Source: a virus
Direction: 5' to 3' (one strand)
Length of the DNA: 53,965 nucleotides
Virus record (IMG/VR): IMGVR_UViG_3300034093_000924
Coordinates: 1-53,965 of that record
In this document: positions 39,929 to 47,047 of the stretch, in pieces
Layout: every line of letters starts with the position of its first letter
How positions within the stretch are numbered: the first letter of the stretch is position 1
The notes under the pieces: generated by a model
Seen by the model: the letters and a program-made list of their open reading frames with translations, nothing else
Database searches by the model: none
What the model was told of the DNA's origin: nothing
Position numbers and translations under genes: made by a program

Positions 39929-40339
39929 ATGAAATACAACTCATTGATGGAAGCCCAGATGGGCGAGTGGCCGGACAGCTTGGTGCTGACTGACCGCCAG
40001 ATGTACGACGCCGTGAAGGTGGGCACACCTGATTGGATGGCGAAGCACAAGATAGAAGATTGGCGTATGTACGAAGCGCGGCACGAGTTTGGAGATTGGT
40101 TTGCGCCTATCTTTTATATGGATTGGAAACACCTACAGATTGAGCAGACACGCGCACAGTGGGCACGCAATGCGTTCTATTACCGAAGCGGTGACCCCGA
40201 TGGGTTCTTCTATGCGTGCGGCAAGCAAGACGATGGGACATACCGCCATGTGGGCTTTCGCTACGGCACAGAGGACTGCGAGTACGCATCTGGGTTTGAC
40301 GGCCTGACATACACACCAACCAAAGGAGAAAGCAAATGA
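39929..40339 (+). CDS. Unknown protein, 136 aa
   Basis: The ATG at 39929 follows AAAGGAGAAAGCAA, which decides the start over a longer in-frame reading. Features: DSLVLTDRQMYDAVKVGTPD, WMAKHKIEDWRMYEARHEFG, YYRSGDPDGFFYACGKQDDG and GTEDCEYASGFDGLTYTPTK. Tyr/Trp/Asp-rich and acidic. No known family. It overlaps the next gene by 4 nt. Confidence 0.7.
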   Translation: MKYNSLMEAQMGEWPDSLVLTDRQMYDAVKVGTPDWMAKHKIEDWRMYEARHEFGDWFAPIFYMDWKHLQIEQTRAQWARNAFYYRSGDPDGFFYACGKQDDGTYRHVGFRYGTEDCEYASGFDGLTYTPTKGESK

Positions 40340-40521
40340 ATCGATACACAGTACAGGTGCGCTTGTCGTACTACGCCGATGTGGAAGTCGAGGCAGATGA
40401 CGAACACAGTGCCAAACAGCAGGCAATACGCAAAGCACATTGGGCAATGGATAGGGGCGATGGGTGCTGGGGCGAGGAGCCCAGCGTAGTGGAGATAACC
40501 AACGAAGGAGAAGTGAAATGA
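40336..40521 (+). CDS. Small unknown protein, 61 aa
   Basis: MNRYTVQVRLSYYADVEVEA, then DDEHSAKQQAIRKAHWAMDR and a tail VVEITNEGEVK. The strand-helix-strand order (VEVEADDEHSAKQQA) is typical of a small ferredoxin-like fold seen in many phage early proteins. It has a 4-nt overlap with both neighbours. Confidence 0.7.
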   Translation: MNRYTVQVRLSYYADVEVEADDEHSAKQQAIRKAHWAMDRGDGCWGEEPSVVEITNEGEVK

Positions 40522-40733
40522 GTGCAATACAACTGGACTACGAGATGCTGCACAAAGCGGCGCAACAGATGGAGAAGGAAGGCGGGAGTTTCGCAGGGCA
40601 CATAGCACAAGCGTTCTATGTGGCAGACAGCACCAACATGTACAAGCTAGTCGAGGCGTTCGATGACCTGTTCGCCGAGTACTACCGCAAGTACCGCAGA
40701 GACCTGATGATTAACCAGGAGACAAGCAAATGA
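40518..40733 (+). CDS. Small helical unknown protein, 71 aa
   Basis: The ATG at 40518 follows AAGGAGAAGTGAA and overlaps the upstream stop by 4 nt. The product is MSAIQLDYEMLHKAAQQMEK, FAGHIAQAFYVADSTNMYKL and DLFAEYYRKYRRDLMIN. All-helical. No recognised motif. Confidence 0.7.
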   Translation: MSAIQLDYEMLHKAAQQMEKEGGSFAGHIAQAFYVADSTNMYKLVEAFDDLFAEYYRKYRRDLMINQETSK

Positions 40734-40975
40734 AAACGAAAGAAGAAATGATCGCCTTCGCCGAGGGCTACCTGCGATGCTCTCTGTATGACGAACACAC
40801 AGGCGAGTCCATCAAGGGTGTTGATGAGTACGTGCATTGGGATATGTACGAGCTTCACTTTTTCGGACAAGACCACGCCGAGGAGGTTCCCGAGTATGCC
40901 CTCAAGATGGTGGTGTACTACTACAAAAGACTAGCGCTATCCGAGCCGATATTCACAACGATTGTTCAACAGTAA
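40730..40975 (+). CDS. Small acidic unknown protein, 81 aa
   Basis: MKTKEEMIAFAEGYLRCSLY, then HTGESIKGVDEYVHWDMYEL and PEYALKMVVYYYKRLALSEP. Acidic and rich in Tyr. The start is preceded by CAGGAGA. It overlaps the previous gene by 4 nt. No family is recognised. Confidence 0.7.
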   Translation: MKTKEEMIAFAEGYLRCSLYDEHTGESIKGVDEYVHWDMYELHFFGQDHAEEVPEYALKMVVYYYKRLALSEPIFTTIVQQ

Positions 40976-40986
40976 GGAGAGAAGCA

Positions 40987-41169
40987 ATGAAAGACCAAAT
41001 GAACCAAGAAGAAGTCAACGAGACAGTGGTGCTTGAGTTACTCAATGTGATTGCGAGACTGCGCCATGTCAGCAACAACCTCGACAGCATATCCATGCGC
41101 CACGAGTGCACCGCCCAGCTTGAGGTGGTGCAAAAGAAACTGAACTATTTGATTGACTTAACCAAGTAA
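40987..41169 (+). CDS. Small helical unknown protein, 60 aa
   Basis: The ATG at 40987 follows AAGGAGAGAAGCA. The product is MKDQMNQEEVNETVVLELLN, VIARLRHVSNNLDSISMRHE and TAQLEVVQKKLNYLIDLTK, a probable helical hairpin or coiled coil. It may oligomerise. Function unknown. Confidence 0.68.
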   Translation: MKDQMNQEEVNETVVLELLNVIARLRHVSNNLDSISMRHECTAQLEVVQKKLNYLIDLTK

Positions 41170-41182
41170 AAGGAGAGAAGCA

Positions 41183-41410
41183 ATGAGAGAACCACAACAA
41201 CACTTCTATGCGTCCAGCGTATCGCAGTGGGCAACGACCAACGACAAGCGCGACCTGCGCCAGTTGTTGAGACTCATGGACAAGGACGGGTACGCATACA
41301 ACCTGTTCCTCGTGCCGTTGGATCACACCGCCACCTATGAGATCAGGATGTACCAACCCCAAGTCGAGGGCACACAGTGGCTTGGATTCTTTAACCCAAA
41401 GGAGAAGTGA
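41183..41410 (+). CDS. Small unknown protein, 75 aa
   Basis: ATG after AAGGAGAGAAGCA. MREPQQHFYASSVSQWATTN, LLRLMDKDGYAYNLFLVPLD and EIRMYQPQVEGTQWLGFFN. The alternating pattern suggests a small alpha/beta fold ending in two strands. No motif was recognised. Confidence 0.7.
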   Translation: MREPQQHFYASSVSQWATTNDKRDLRQLLRLMDKDGYAYNLFLVPLDHTATYEIRMYQPQVEGTQWLGFFNPKEK

Positions 41411-41411
41411 G

Positions 41412-41672
41412 ATGAAACATCAATGGAACACAGGCCGTCAGTATGACGAGCACGGGCAACGCATGGTGGCCGAGGTAGACAGGGAGAACCTGATGGACCT
41501 CCCGCGCATTTACTTCAGCGACCTGTCACGCCACATCAATGGCTTTGTGCCGCTGGGTATGTGGGCACAGACAGGGGACAAGTACGCCATCGAGACGCTG
41601 GTCATGACCAACTACGACTTTGGCAACTACTCACCGAGCAACATAACTCTTGAATGGAAGGAAACAAAATGA
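41412..41672 (+). CDS. Small unknown protein, 86 aa
   Basis: The ATG at 41412 follows AAGGAGAAGTGAG. MKHQWNTGRQYDEHGQRMVA, LPRIYFSDLSRHINGFVPLG and FGNYSPSNITLEWKETK. The DERGQRM-type opening is typical of short phage early proteins. Overlaps the NinX-like gene by 4 nt. Confidence 0.7.
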   Translation: MKHQWNTGRQYDEHGQRMVAEVDRENLMDLPRIYFSDLSRHINGFVPLGMWAQTGDKYAIETLVMTNYDFGNYSPSNITLEWKETK

Positions 41673-41983
41673 AGATCAAAGTAAGTGAATTAACAGGAGC
41701 CGCCCTTGACTGGGCGGTGGGGTACATCATGGGCGAGAAGCTACGCATACTTGACCGACAGATTGTTTGGCCCGAAGACTACTCACCATCGACAGACTGG
41801 GCACAAGGTGGGCCGATCATTGAGCGTGAGGGGATTGCCCTCTATCTGTACGGCGGCTCCGAATGGAATGCCCATGTTGGCGGTCGTGAGTCGGTCGGCC
41901 CCACACCATTAATCGCCGCTATGCGGTGCTATGTGGCAAGCAAGCTGGGTGATGAAGTTGAAATACCAGAGGAGTTGAAATGA
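41669..41983 (+). CDS. ninX: NinX-like protein (DUF2591 family), 104 aa
   Basis: The sequence MKIKVSELTGAALDWAVGYI, then YSPSTDWAQGGPIIEREGIA and TPLIAAMRCYVASKLGDEVE is the family signature of phage DUF2591/NinX proteins, known from lambdoid phages and enterobacterial prophages. The length is as usual for the family. Its biochemical function is unknown. The ATG at 41669 sits in the end of the 86-aa gene with AAGGAAACAAA upstream. It is one of the few recognisable members of the small-gene run. Confidence 0.85.
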   Translation: MKIKVSELTGAALDWAVGYIMGEKLRILDRQIVWPEDYSPSTDWAQGGPIIEREGIALYLYGGSEWNAHVGGRESVGPTPLIAAMRCYVASKLGDEVEIPEELK

Positions 41984-42183
41984 ACGGACTAGACGCACAC
42001 CACGATGCGCTACTCGACAGGCACCTAGACCAGCTCGACCGAGAGGACGCACGCTCAGCACTGGCGGACGCGGAACGCACTCGCTTGCTTGACTTGGTTA
42101 TCCAGGTGCAAGGCGCACTGATGCGAGACGACAAGGAGATTGCTATGTGTATCTTGAATGAAATCGAAAAGGAACTGGAATAA
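41980..42183 (+). CDS. Small acidic helical protein, 67 aa
   Basis: MNGLDAHHDALLDRHLDQLD, REDARSALADAERTRLLDLV and AMCILNEIEKELE. Two or three helices, acidic. It overlaps the NinX-like gene by 4 nt and is the last gene before the fourth hairpin copy. Function unknown. Confidence 0.68.
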   Translation: MNGLDAHHDALLDRHLDQLDREDARSALADAERTRLLDLVIQVQGALMRDDKEIAMCILNEIEKELE

Positions 42184-42205
42184 ACGGGGACAACCTGTCC
42201 CTGTT
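42182..42205 (+). terminator. Dispersed hairpin, copy 4
   Basis: AAACGGGGACA-ACC-TGTCCCTGTT starting in the TAA of the 67-aa gene. The stem is the same as in the other three copies, with loop ACC. Only two Ts follow, so this may be a processing or pausing hairpin more than a full terminator. Confidence 0.6.
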
Positions 42206-42270
42206 ATGGGTTAGCGGTGTGCCCTCTCACACCGCGCTTGTAAGTAGTAACAAAAAACTGGAGAAGCAAG

Positions 42271-43608
42271 ATGAAGATATTGTTTAACAGCACATTCATG
42301 CCAGCCGCCGACATCGTGTACCACCACCGCGCATGGTTCAGGCGTGAGACACGCAAGTACAAACTGCACCCCGTTGTTGAGGCGGCACTTGATGTGTGCC
42401 GTCCTGATGACTGGCATCAGTTGTTGCTTGAGTGGCCGCACATATCCGAGGGTGACCCCGCACGGCTGGCATACACGAGGGACGAGCGTGCAGGTGAGGC
42501 CGACAGACAGACTGTCACCACCATCGGCAAGTATCTGACGCGCCACTTCAGCGATATGCCCGACCACAAGGTGCGTGACTTGGCCGCGCTGTATGGCTCC
42601 AATGGCGAGTGCAGGTTCGTGCACACCATGGCTGAGATGCTGCACCACTTGAAGCGTGGGCCGTCATCGTGTATGACTGGCGACAGGGACTACCGCTGTG
42701 ACGATGGCGTGTTGCGCCATGCCTATGAGGTGTATGACCCGAGCCTTGGCTGGCACATGGCTGTGCGCTTGGAGTTCGGCAAGACTGTGGGCCGTGCGCT
42801 GTGCCACGGCAAGACCTATGTGCGCTCTTACAAGTACAACCCACACGGCAGTGGCTCACCCACTGACGAGACGCTTGAGGCGTGGCTAGAAACACAGGGG
42901 TACGACAAGGAGTGCACATGGGATGGGCTGAAGATCATGCACTACATCACACAAGGCGGCGACACACTGGCCCCCTACCTCGACGGCGACGACAAGTACG
43001 CTACCAAGAAGGGCGGCTACTTGGTCATCACGGACGACCGTGATGCCGAGTACCAGTGCGACAACACAGGCGGCACGGCCAGCGACAACAACGGGTCAAA
43101 CTGTGAGGACTGTGGCGACCGCATGAGCGATGGTGATGGGTACTGGGTTGGCGCAAGCGAGGAGACCCAGGTGTGCGACAGTTGTTTCAACCACAACTAC
43201 ACATATGCGTACAGCAGGCGCGGGCATCAGGCACACATCAACAACGACTATGTGGTGTATGTCGAGTCGCAAGACGCGCACTATGACGAGGACTATCTCG
43301 ACAGCAACAACATTGTGACGCTGGAGAATGGTGAGTACGAGCACACCGACAACGCTGTGGAGATTGACAACGAGTGGTTCCACATCGAGGACGAGAACAT
43401 TGTCTGTGACCACAACGGCGACTACCAACTGCTCAACAACTGTGTGGGACTAGAGAGCGGCGAGTACGCCCTGACCGATGAGGCGTGGCTGTGCGCCGCG
43501 TCTGCCGATTGGTACTTGACCGATGATGTCGAGCCTGTGACTGTGGACGGCGAGAACTACCACCCCGACCATGCACCCGAGCAAGCAACTGAAGAAGAAG
43601 GAGAATGA
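42271..43608 (+). CDS. Cys-rich acidic protein with zinc ribbon and beta repeats, 445 aa
   Basis: The N-terminal 240 residues form a domain I do not recognise (MKILFNSTFMPAADIVYHHR onwards; DYRCDDGVLRHAYEVYDPSL and VRLEFGKTVGRALCHGKTYV look like strands). A zinc ribbon follows, with C278/C281 and C302/C305 (NCEDCGD ... VCDSCF). Residues 310-440 are strongly acidic with beta-hairpin-like repeats (TLENGEYEHTDNAVEIDNEW; GLESGEYALTDEAWLC; VTVDGENYHPD). The stop overlaps the start of the peptidase-like gene, so the two are made together. A substrate, partner or adaptor role for that enzyme is speculation. The ribosome site is GGAGAAGCAAG. Confidence 0.78.
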   Translation: MKILFNSTFMPAADIVYHHRAWFRRETRKYKLHPVVEAALDVCRPDDWHQLLLEWPHISEGDPARLAYTRDERAGEADRQTVTTIGKYLTRHFSDMPDHKVRDLAALYGSNGECRFVHTMAEMLHHLKRGPSSCMTGDRDYRCDDGVLRHAYEVYDPSLGWHMAVRLEFGKTVGRALCHGKTYVRSYKYNPHGSGSPTDETLEAWLETQGYDKECTWDGLKIMHYITQGGDTLAPYLDGDDKYATKKGGYLVITDDRDAEYQCDNTGGTASDNNGSNCEDCGDRMSDGDGYWVGASEETQVCDSCFNHNYTYAYSRRGHQAHINNDYVVYVESQDAHYDEDYLDSNNIVTLENGEYEHTDNAVEIDNEWFHIEDENIVCDHNGDYQLLNNCVGLESGEYALTDEAWLCAASADWYLTDDVEPVTVDGENYHPDHAPEQATEEEGE

Positions 43609-44702
43609 GTATGAACAAGAAATCAATTCTGTATAAGACCCTGGTCCGTGCGTTGTCGCTCAAGCGTCCGCATGGTGGTGCGACTGTTGCTGGCTTCACG
43701 CAATGGCTCGTGGACCGCTTGCCCGATCTGGCCGAGGTGTTCACCGATGCCGCTGGGAATGTGCACATTGATATGCGTAGCAGTGACGACCACCGCACGC
43801 TGTTCGTGGCCCATGTGGATACGGTGCACAAGGACGAGGGGGCCAACAAGTTCCGCAAGACCCAGTACAAGTGGTATGCCGAGGACTCACAGCTTGGCGC
43901 GGATGACGGTGCGGGCTGTGCCATGCTCATGCACCTGATGCACAGCGGTGTGCCTGGGTATTACATCTTCACGCAAGGCGAGGAGCGTGGGGGTATCGGT
44001 GCCAAGCACATAGCCAACACATACGCAGACCTGCTGGGCCAGTTCCAGCGTGCCATTGCGTTCGACCGCAGGGGTGTGGATAGCGTCATCACGCACCAGG
44101 GCTGGGGTCGTTGCTGTTCGGATGGGTTTGGCCAAGCCCTGGCTGATGCGCTCAATGTCGATGAGCGCTTGATGTATATGCCTGACGACACTGGGGTATA
44201 CACCGACACTGCCGAGTTCACCGACATCATCCCCGAGTGCACCAACATCAGCGTGGGCTATGACTTCGAGCACAGCGCCAAGGAGGAGCTGGATGTGTAT
44301 CACTTCGACCTGTTGGCCCAGCAAGCCGTGCTCATTGACTGGGATGGGCTCCCCTCCGAGCGTGACCCCACGGTGCCTGACCTCAAGGACATCCACGACA
44401 CAGGTTGGAGCAAGGGGTGGTGGACCAAGTACGACAAGGATGTGGCCAAGTACGACTACGCCGACATGACAGCGGACTGCTTCGAGGAGGCCATCGAGGA
44501 GGCGCGGGCTGGGTACCCTGAGTACCTGCTGGACTTGATCGCCGAGGCCGCGTACCCCGAGGACATTGACTTGGCCTTGCGCTTCCTCGACAAGCGGCGT
44601 GTGACCAAGGACTTGGTGGACGAGATAGCGCGGCAAGCCCAGGCGTACAACGCAGACACGGCCCTGCTCAATGCGTTCGATGCCCTGTATGCCGAGGTTT
44701 GA
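43605..44702 (+). CDS. M20/M28-like zinc peptidase, 365 aa
   Basis: The co-catalytic metal site is readable in order: LFVAHVDTV (H70, D72), QLGADDGAGCAM (D100/D101), TQGEERGGIGA (E126 catalytic base, E127 ligand), AIAFDRRG (D154) and DFEHSAKEELD (H223). This set matches aminopeptidase/carboxypeptidase-type M20, M28 and M42 enzymes. The C-terminal 120 residues are an extra acidic helical region (DCFEEAIEEARAGYPEYLLD). Cleavage of a small peptide or amide bond is predicted; the substrate is unknown. Such an enzyme is uncommon among early phage genes. It is coupled to the Cys-rich gene by a 4-nt overlap. The second ATG, two codons in, could also start. Confidence 0.82.
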   Translation: MSMNKKSILYKTLVRALSLKRPHGGATVAGFTQWLVDRLPDLAEVFTDAAGNVHIDMRSSDDHRTLFVAHVDTVHKDEGANKFRKTQYKWYAEDSQLGADDGAGCAMLMHLMHSGVPGYYIFTQGEERGGIGAKHIANTYADLLGQFQRAIAFDRRGVDSVITHQGWGRCCSDGFGQALADALNVDERLMYMPDDTGVYTDTAEFTDIIPECTNISVGYDFEHSAKEELDVYHFDLLAQQAVLIDWDGLPSERDPTVPDLKDIHDTGWSKGWWTKYDKDVAKYDYADMTADCFEEAIEEARAGYPEYLLDLIAEAAYPEDIDLALRFLDKRRVTKDLVDEIARQAQAYNADTALLNAFDALYAEV

Positions 44703-44735
44703 CCGGTGTCAACTTCTTTTTTAAAAGGAACATTC

Positions 44736-44879
44736 ATGTTTGATGAACTTTATTGCGTGTACTGCGCTACCCCCAAGGGGGACAGCTACTCTTGTTGCCA
44801 AGAGAACCATTTCGTGCCGTTCGGTGATCTTTATCCCGAAGATCAGGCGGCGTTACTTGAGGAGATGAAAGATGACTGA
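44736..44879 (+). CDS. Small Cys-rich protein, 47 aa
   Basis: ATG at 44736 after AAAAGGAAC. The product MFDELYCVYCATPKGDSYSC continues C, QENHFVPFGDLYPED. A CxxC and a CC pair plus His suggest a minimal zinc knuckle. It overlaps the next gene by 8 nt. Short knuckles with CCQENHF-like ends recur in phages. Function unknown. Confidence 0.68.
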   Translation: MFDELYCVYCATPKGDSYSCCQENHFVPFGDLYPEDQAALLEEMKDD

Positions 44880-45159
44880 CAAGACCTACAACGGCTGGAC
44901 CAACTACGCCACATGGCGTGTGAACCTGGAGATATTCGATGACGCGGACAAAGCCGAACTGTTCGATCTATCCTTGCCTGTTGAACAACTGCGCCATGTG
45001 CTGCAAGACTATGTGGAGGAACACATCTACGAGGCAGGCGGGGGCGACGAAGGCAACATCGCCGTTGACTACGCGCTGGCGTTCCTGTCCGATGTGAATT
45101 GGTACGAGATCGCCAAGCACATGATTGACGATGCACAACTGGAGAAGTCTGATGAATAA
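44872..45159 (+). CDS. Conserved phage early protein, 95 aa
   Basis: MTDKTYNGWTNYATWRVNLE and IFDDADKAELFDLSLPVEQL form the recognisable NGWTNYxTWxVNLxIF opening of a small family found in many phages. The remainder is helical and acidic (EEHIYEAGGGDEGNIAVDYA, WYEIAKHMIDDAQ). Function unknown. Confidence 0.75.
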   Translation: MTDKTYNGWTNYATWRVNLEIFDDADKAELFDLSLPVEQLRHVLQDYVEEHIYEAGGGDEGNIAVDYALAFLSDVNWYEIAKHMIDDAQLEKSDE

Positions 45160-45247
45160 CTACACCATGTCCGAGCGCATACAGCGCGTTGTTGTGCTGG
45201 TCGCACTGATTGTGCTGGCCTTGGATTTATTTATATGGAGGGCGTAG
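45152..45247 (+). CDS. Single-TM micropeptide, 31 aa
   Basis: The ATG overlaps the end of the 95-aa gene by 8 nt; CTGGAGAAG is upstream. The product is MNNYTMSERIQRVVVLVALI followed by VLALDLFIWRA: a polar N-terminus and one transmembrane helix. Phage micropeptides of this shape can affect membrane proteins or exclusion, but no role is shown. Confidence 0.55.
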   Translation: MNNYTMSERIQRVVVLVALIVLALDLFIWRA

Positions 45248-45269
45248 CAACCACTAACTTGTCCAACAC

Positions 45270-45298
45270 TTGACAGAAGTTTATTTGCGAGGTATATT
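45270..45298 (+). promoter_or_regulatory. Strong sigma70-type promoter
   Basis: TTGACA (45270-45275, perfect), 17-nt spacer, TATATT (45293-45298, five of six). Transcription would start near 45305, just upstream of the ribosome site of the 72-aa gene. It is the clearest host-type promoter in the window and would drive the DNA-metabolism genes to the right. Confidence 0.75.
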
Positions 45299-45319
45299 TT
45301 CAAAAACGGAGAAGCACAA

Positions 45320-45538
45320 ATGCACTACCACACACCGCCCTACGACACGGGCAAAGTAAAGATCGGCCTGATGTACAACGGCAGGCCCAGCACCATGACG
45401 CGAGACGAAGAGCTTATCCAGGCGGCACTGCTTGGCATACGCCCTGATTGGTGCTACTTCATCGAGAGCGCACTGATCTATGTCGCTGTCGTATTCACCC
45501 TTTTATCCGCCATCTTTTTTCTACTAGCCAAGGACTAA
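45320..45538 (+). CDS. Small membrane protein, 72 aa
   Basis: ATG after ACGGAGAAGCACAA. A polar N-terminus (DTGKVKIGLMYNGRPSTMTR, DEELIQAALLG) is followed by a C-terminal transmembrane helix (about residues 48-69, ESALIYVAVVFTLLSAIFFL). It is the first gene after the strong promoter. Function unknown. Confidence 0.7.
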   Translation: MHYHTPPYDTGKVKIGLMYNGRPSTMTRDEELIQAALLGIRPDWCYFIESALIYVAVVFTLLSAIFFLLAKD

Positions 45539-45540
45539 AA

Positions 45541-46188
45541 ATGCCCGACTTACAAACCGCACTCACCACTGCAATCAAGAGCCAAGTTTTATCAACCACC
45601 ATCAACGAATGGGAAGAAGAGGAGCAGCAGACCATGCAAGCACAAACACAACCACAGGCACAAGCACCAATCATGCAAACACAAACCAAAATCAACGGCA
45701 ACAGCAAACTTACCCTCACGGGCAACCTATCCAAAGACATCTTCGTCTACATCAGAGACAACCCCGGCTGCTTACGCGCCGATATACGAAAGGTGTTTAT
45801 CGAGGCGGGTTTTAAAGAGGCTTCAATAGGCTCCCTCGTCTCGCAGATGGTGCGCAACAAAATAGTGAACATCAACGAGGTGGGCAACCTCGAAGCGAAG
45901 CGCGTTTACTACAAGCCGCTGGTCAGCGGAGCCAAGAGAAAAGAGATGAGCATAAAGCGGGGCGTAGCACGCGACAAGCCCGCAAAGCCCAAGGCGCAGG
46001 GCATCGCCGCGCTGGCCCCCGAGCCTACCCAGGACACAGCCAAGGGCCAGGAAGCCATCGACAAGGTGCTTGCCCTACCTGTGCGTGAAGCGCGGGCTGT
46101 GTACGATGCGCTGTGCCTGTTGCGGGACTTGAATGTGGGCGAGGCGAGACACTTGTACACCGAGTTGCAGAAACTGTTCGGAGGTTGA
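45541..46188 (+). CDS. Putative DNA-binding protein with winged-helix-like core, 215 aa
   Basis: The ATG at 45541 is preceded by AAGGACT. Residues 35-60 are Gln-rich. Residues 65-130 (NLSKDIFVYIRDNPGCLRAD, then IRKVFIEAGFKEASIGSLVS and QMVRNKIVNINEVG) have the helix-helix-helix-wing pattern of MarR/replication-type winged helices. The C-terminus (EAIDKVLALPVREARAVYDA, LCLLRDLNVGEARHLYTELQ) is helical and could oligomerise. A regulator or replication accessory role is inferred. Confidence 0.68.
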   Translation: MPDLQTALTTAIKSQVLSTTINEWEEEEQQTMQAQTQPQAQAPIMQTQTKINGNSKLTLTGNLSKDIFVYIRDNPGCLRADIRKVFIEAGFKEASIGSLVSQMVRNKIVNINEVGNLEAKRVYYKPLVSGAKRKEMSIKRGVARDKPAKPKAQGIAALAPEPTQDTAKGQEAIDKVLALPVREARAVYDALCLLRDLNVGEARHLYTELQKLFGG

Positions 46189-46311
46189 ATGGACACAGTT
46201 CTGGCCACGATTCTCTTGGGGTTCATAGGTGTGGTAGTTGCTGGCCTTGTGCTGGTAGCACTGATGCGCTTGTGGTTCTGGATGGATGAGCAGGAAAGGA
46301 ATGACAGATGA
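46189..46311 (+). CDS. Single-TM micropeptide, 40 aa
   Basis: ATG directly after the previous stop (TGAATG), with CGGAGGTTGA as ribosome site inside the upstream gene. The product MDTVLATILLGFIGVVVAGL, then VLVALMRLWFWMDEQERNDR, has one long hydrophobic helix and a charged C-terminus. Role unknown. Confidence 0.6.
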   Translation: MDTVLATILLGFIGVVVAGLVLVALMRLWFWMDEQERNDR

Positions 46312-46338
46312 ACGGCAAACACAAACAGGAGAAACGCA

Positions 46339-46569
46339 ATGGCTAAGTTACCTTACACATACACCATTTGCCCCGACCAAGAACCGCCAAAGCAATTCAC
46401 GGCGAGTTGTGTCGATATGGGGCGCTTGCTTAAGAACTCCCCTGATGGGGACTTGACGATTAACCAGAAGCGTACCGCCACATGGGATGTGTGGTCTGGT
46501 AACCACATGGGCGCAATTGAAGAAGCGCTACACGCCATAAGCGAACAGCACAAAAAGGAAAAGAAATGA
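46339..46569 (+). CDS. Small unknown protein, 76 aa
   Basis: ATG after CAGGAGAAACGCA. MAKLPYTYTICPDQEPPKQF, then MGRLLKNSPDGDLTINQKRT and WSGNHMGAIEEALHAISEQH. A strand-rich N-terminal half and a helical tail. The function is not recognised. It overlaps the next gene by 4 nt. Confidence 0.7.
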   Translation: MAKLPYTYTICPDQEPPKQFTASCVDMGRLLKNSPDGDLTINQKRTATWDVWSGNHMGAIEEALHAISEQHKKEKK

Positions 46570-46835
46570 ACGAAGAAGACGAAGCATTCGAGCAGTTGGC
46601 CTTGAAGCAGGGCCAATGGGAACACACAAGTGGATGGCGTAAGAAACAAATCATGGACACACAAGCATTCCCAAACCCACACAGGACTGACATGACGGGC
46701 ATGACCTTGCGGGACTACTTTGCGGCAAAGGCTATGCAAGGAATGATGCACGATGTATCGCAACCCGTTGGAGAAGTAATCGCTGAATGGGCCTATCAAG
46801 TTGCAGACGCAATGCTGAAAGCGAGGGAAGCATGA
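46566..46835 (+). CDS. Conserved small phage protein, 89 aa
   Basis: The segment MTGMTLRDYFAAKAMQGMMH with later EWAYQVADAMLKAREA is a recurrent pattern of short proteins in phage and prophage early regions. The N-terminus is acidic (MNEEDEAFEQLALKQGQ). Function unknown. Confidence 0.72.
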   Translation: MNEEDEAFEQLALKQGQWEHTSGWRKKQIMDTQAFPNPHRTDMTGMTLRDYFAAKAMQGMMHDVSQPVGEVIAEWAYQVADAMLKAREA

Positions 46836-47047
46836 CCGCCATGACCAAGGAAGAGTTCAAAGCCCGTTGGGAATCCAATGACAACGGCGGTGGTATCAGT
46901 TACGACGACATTGCAAACTGCGCGGTGGCGTGGGGCATATCGCGTACACCAAAGACACGCCGCATTGACGTTATCCGCTACCAAGTGCTGGTGGCGGCAG
47001 GCACAGTGGATGCCGAAGAATTCACACCTGACGAGGAGCAAGCATGA
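46832..47047 (+). CDS. Small unknown protein, 71 aa
   Basis: The ATG at 46832 follows GAGGGAAGC; a second ATG three codons on is possible. MTKEEFKARWESNDNGGGIS, then YDDIANCAVAWGISRTPKTR and IDVIRYQVLVAAGTVDAEEF. Mixed helical. It overlaps both neighbours by 4 nt. No family is recognised. Confidence 0.7.
   Translation: MTAMTKEEFKARWESNDNGGGISYDDIANCAVAWGISRTPKTRRIDVIRYQVLVAAGTVDAEEFTPDEEQA

Noticed and set aside
43887-44636. 249-codon minus-strand frame
   Set aside because: Antisense to the peptidase gene, whose metal-site motifs are all in the plus-strand frame.
46308-46346. 12-codon frame between the 40-aa and 76-aa genes
   Set aside because: Too short to support; it overlaps the next start and probably only carries its ribosome site.
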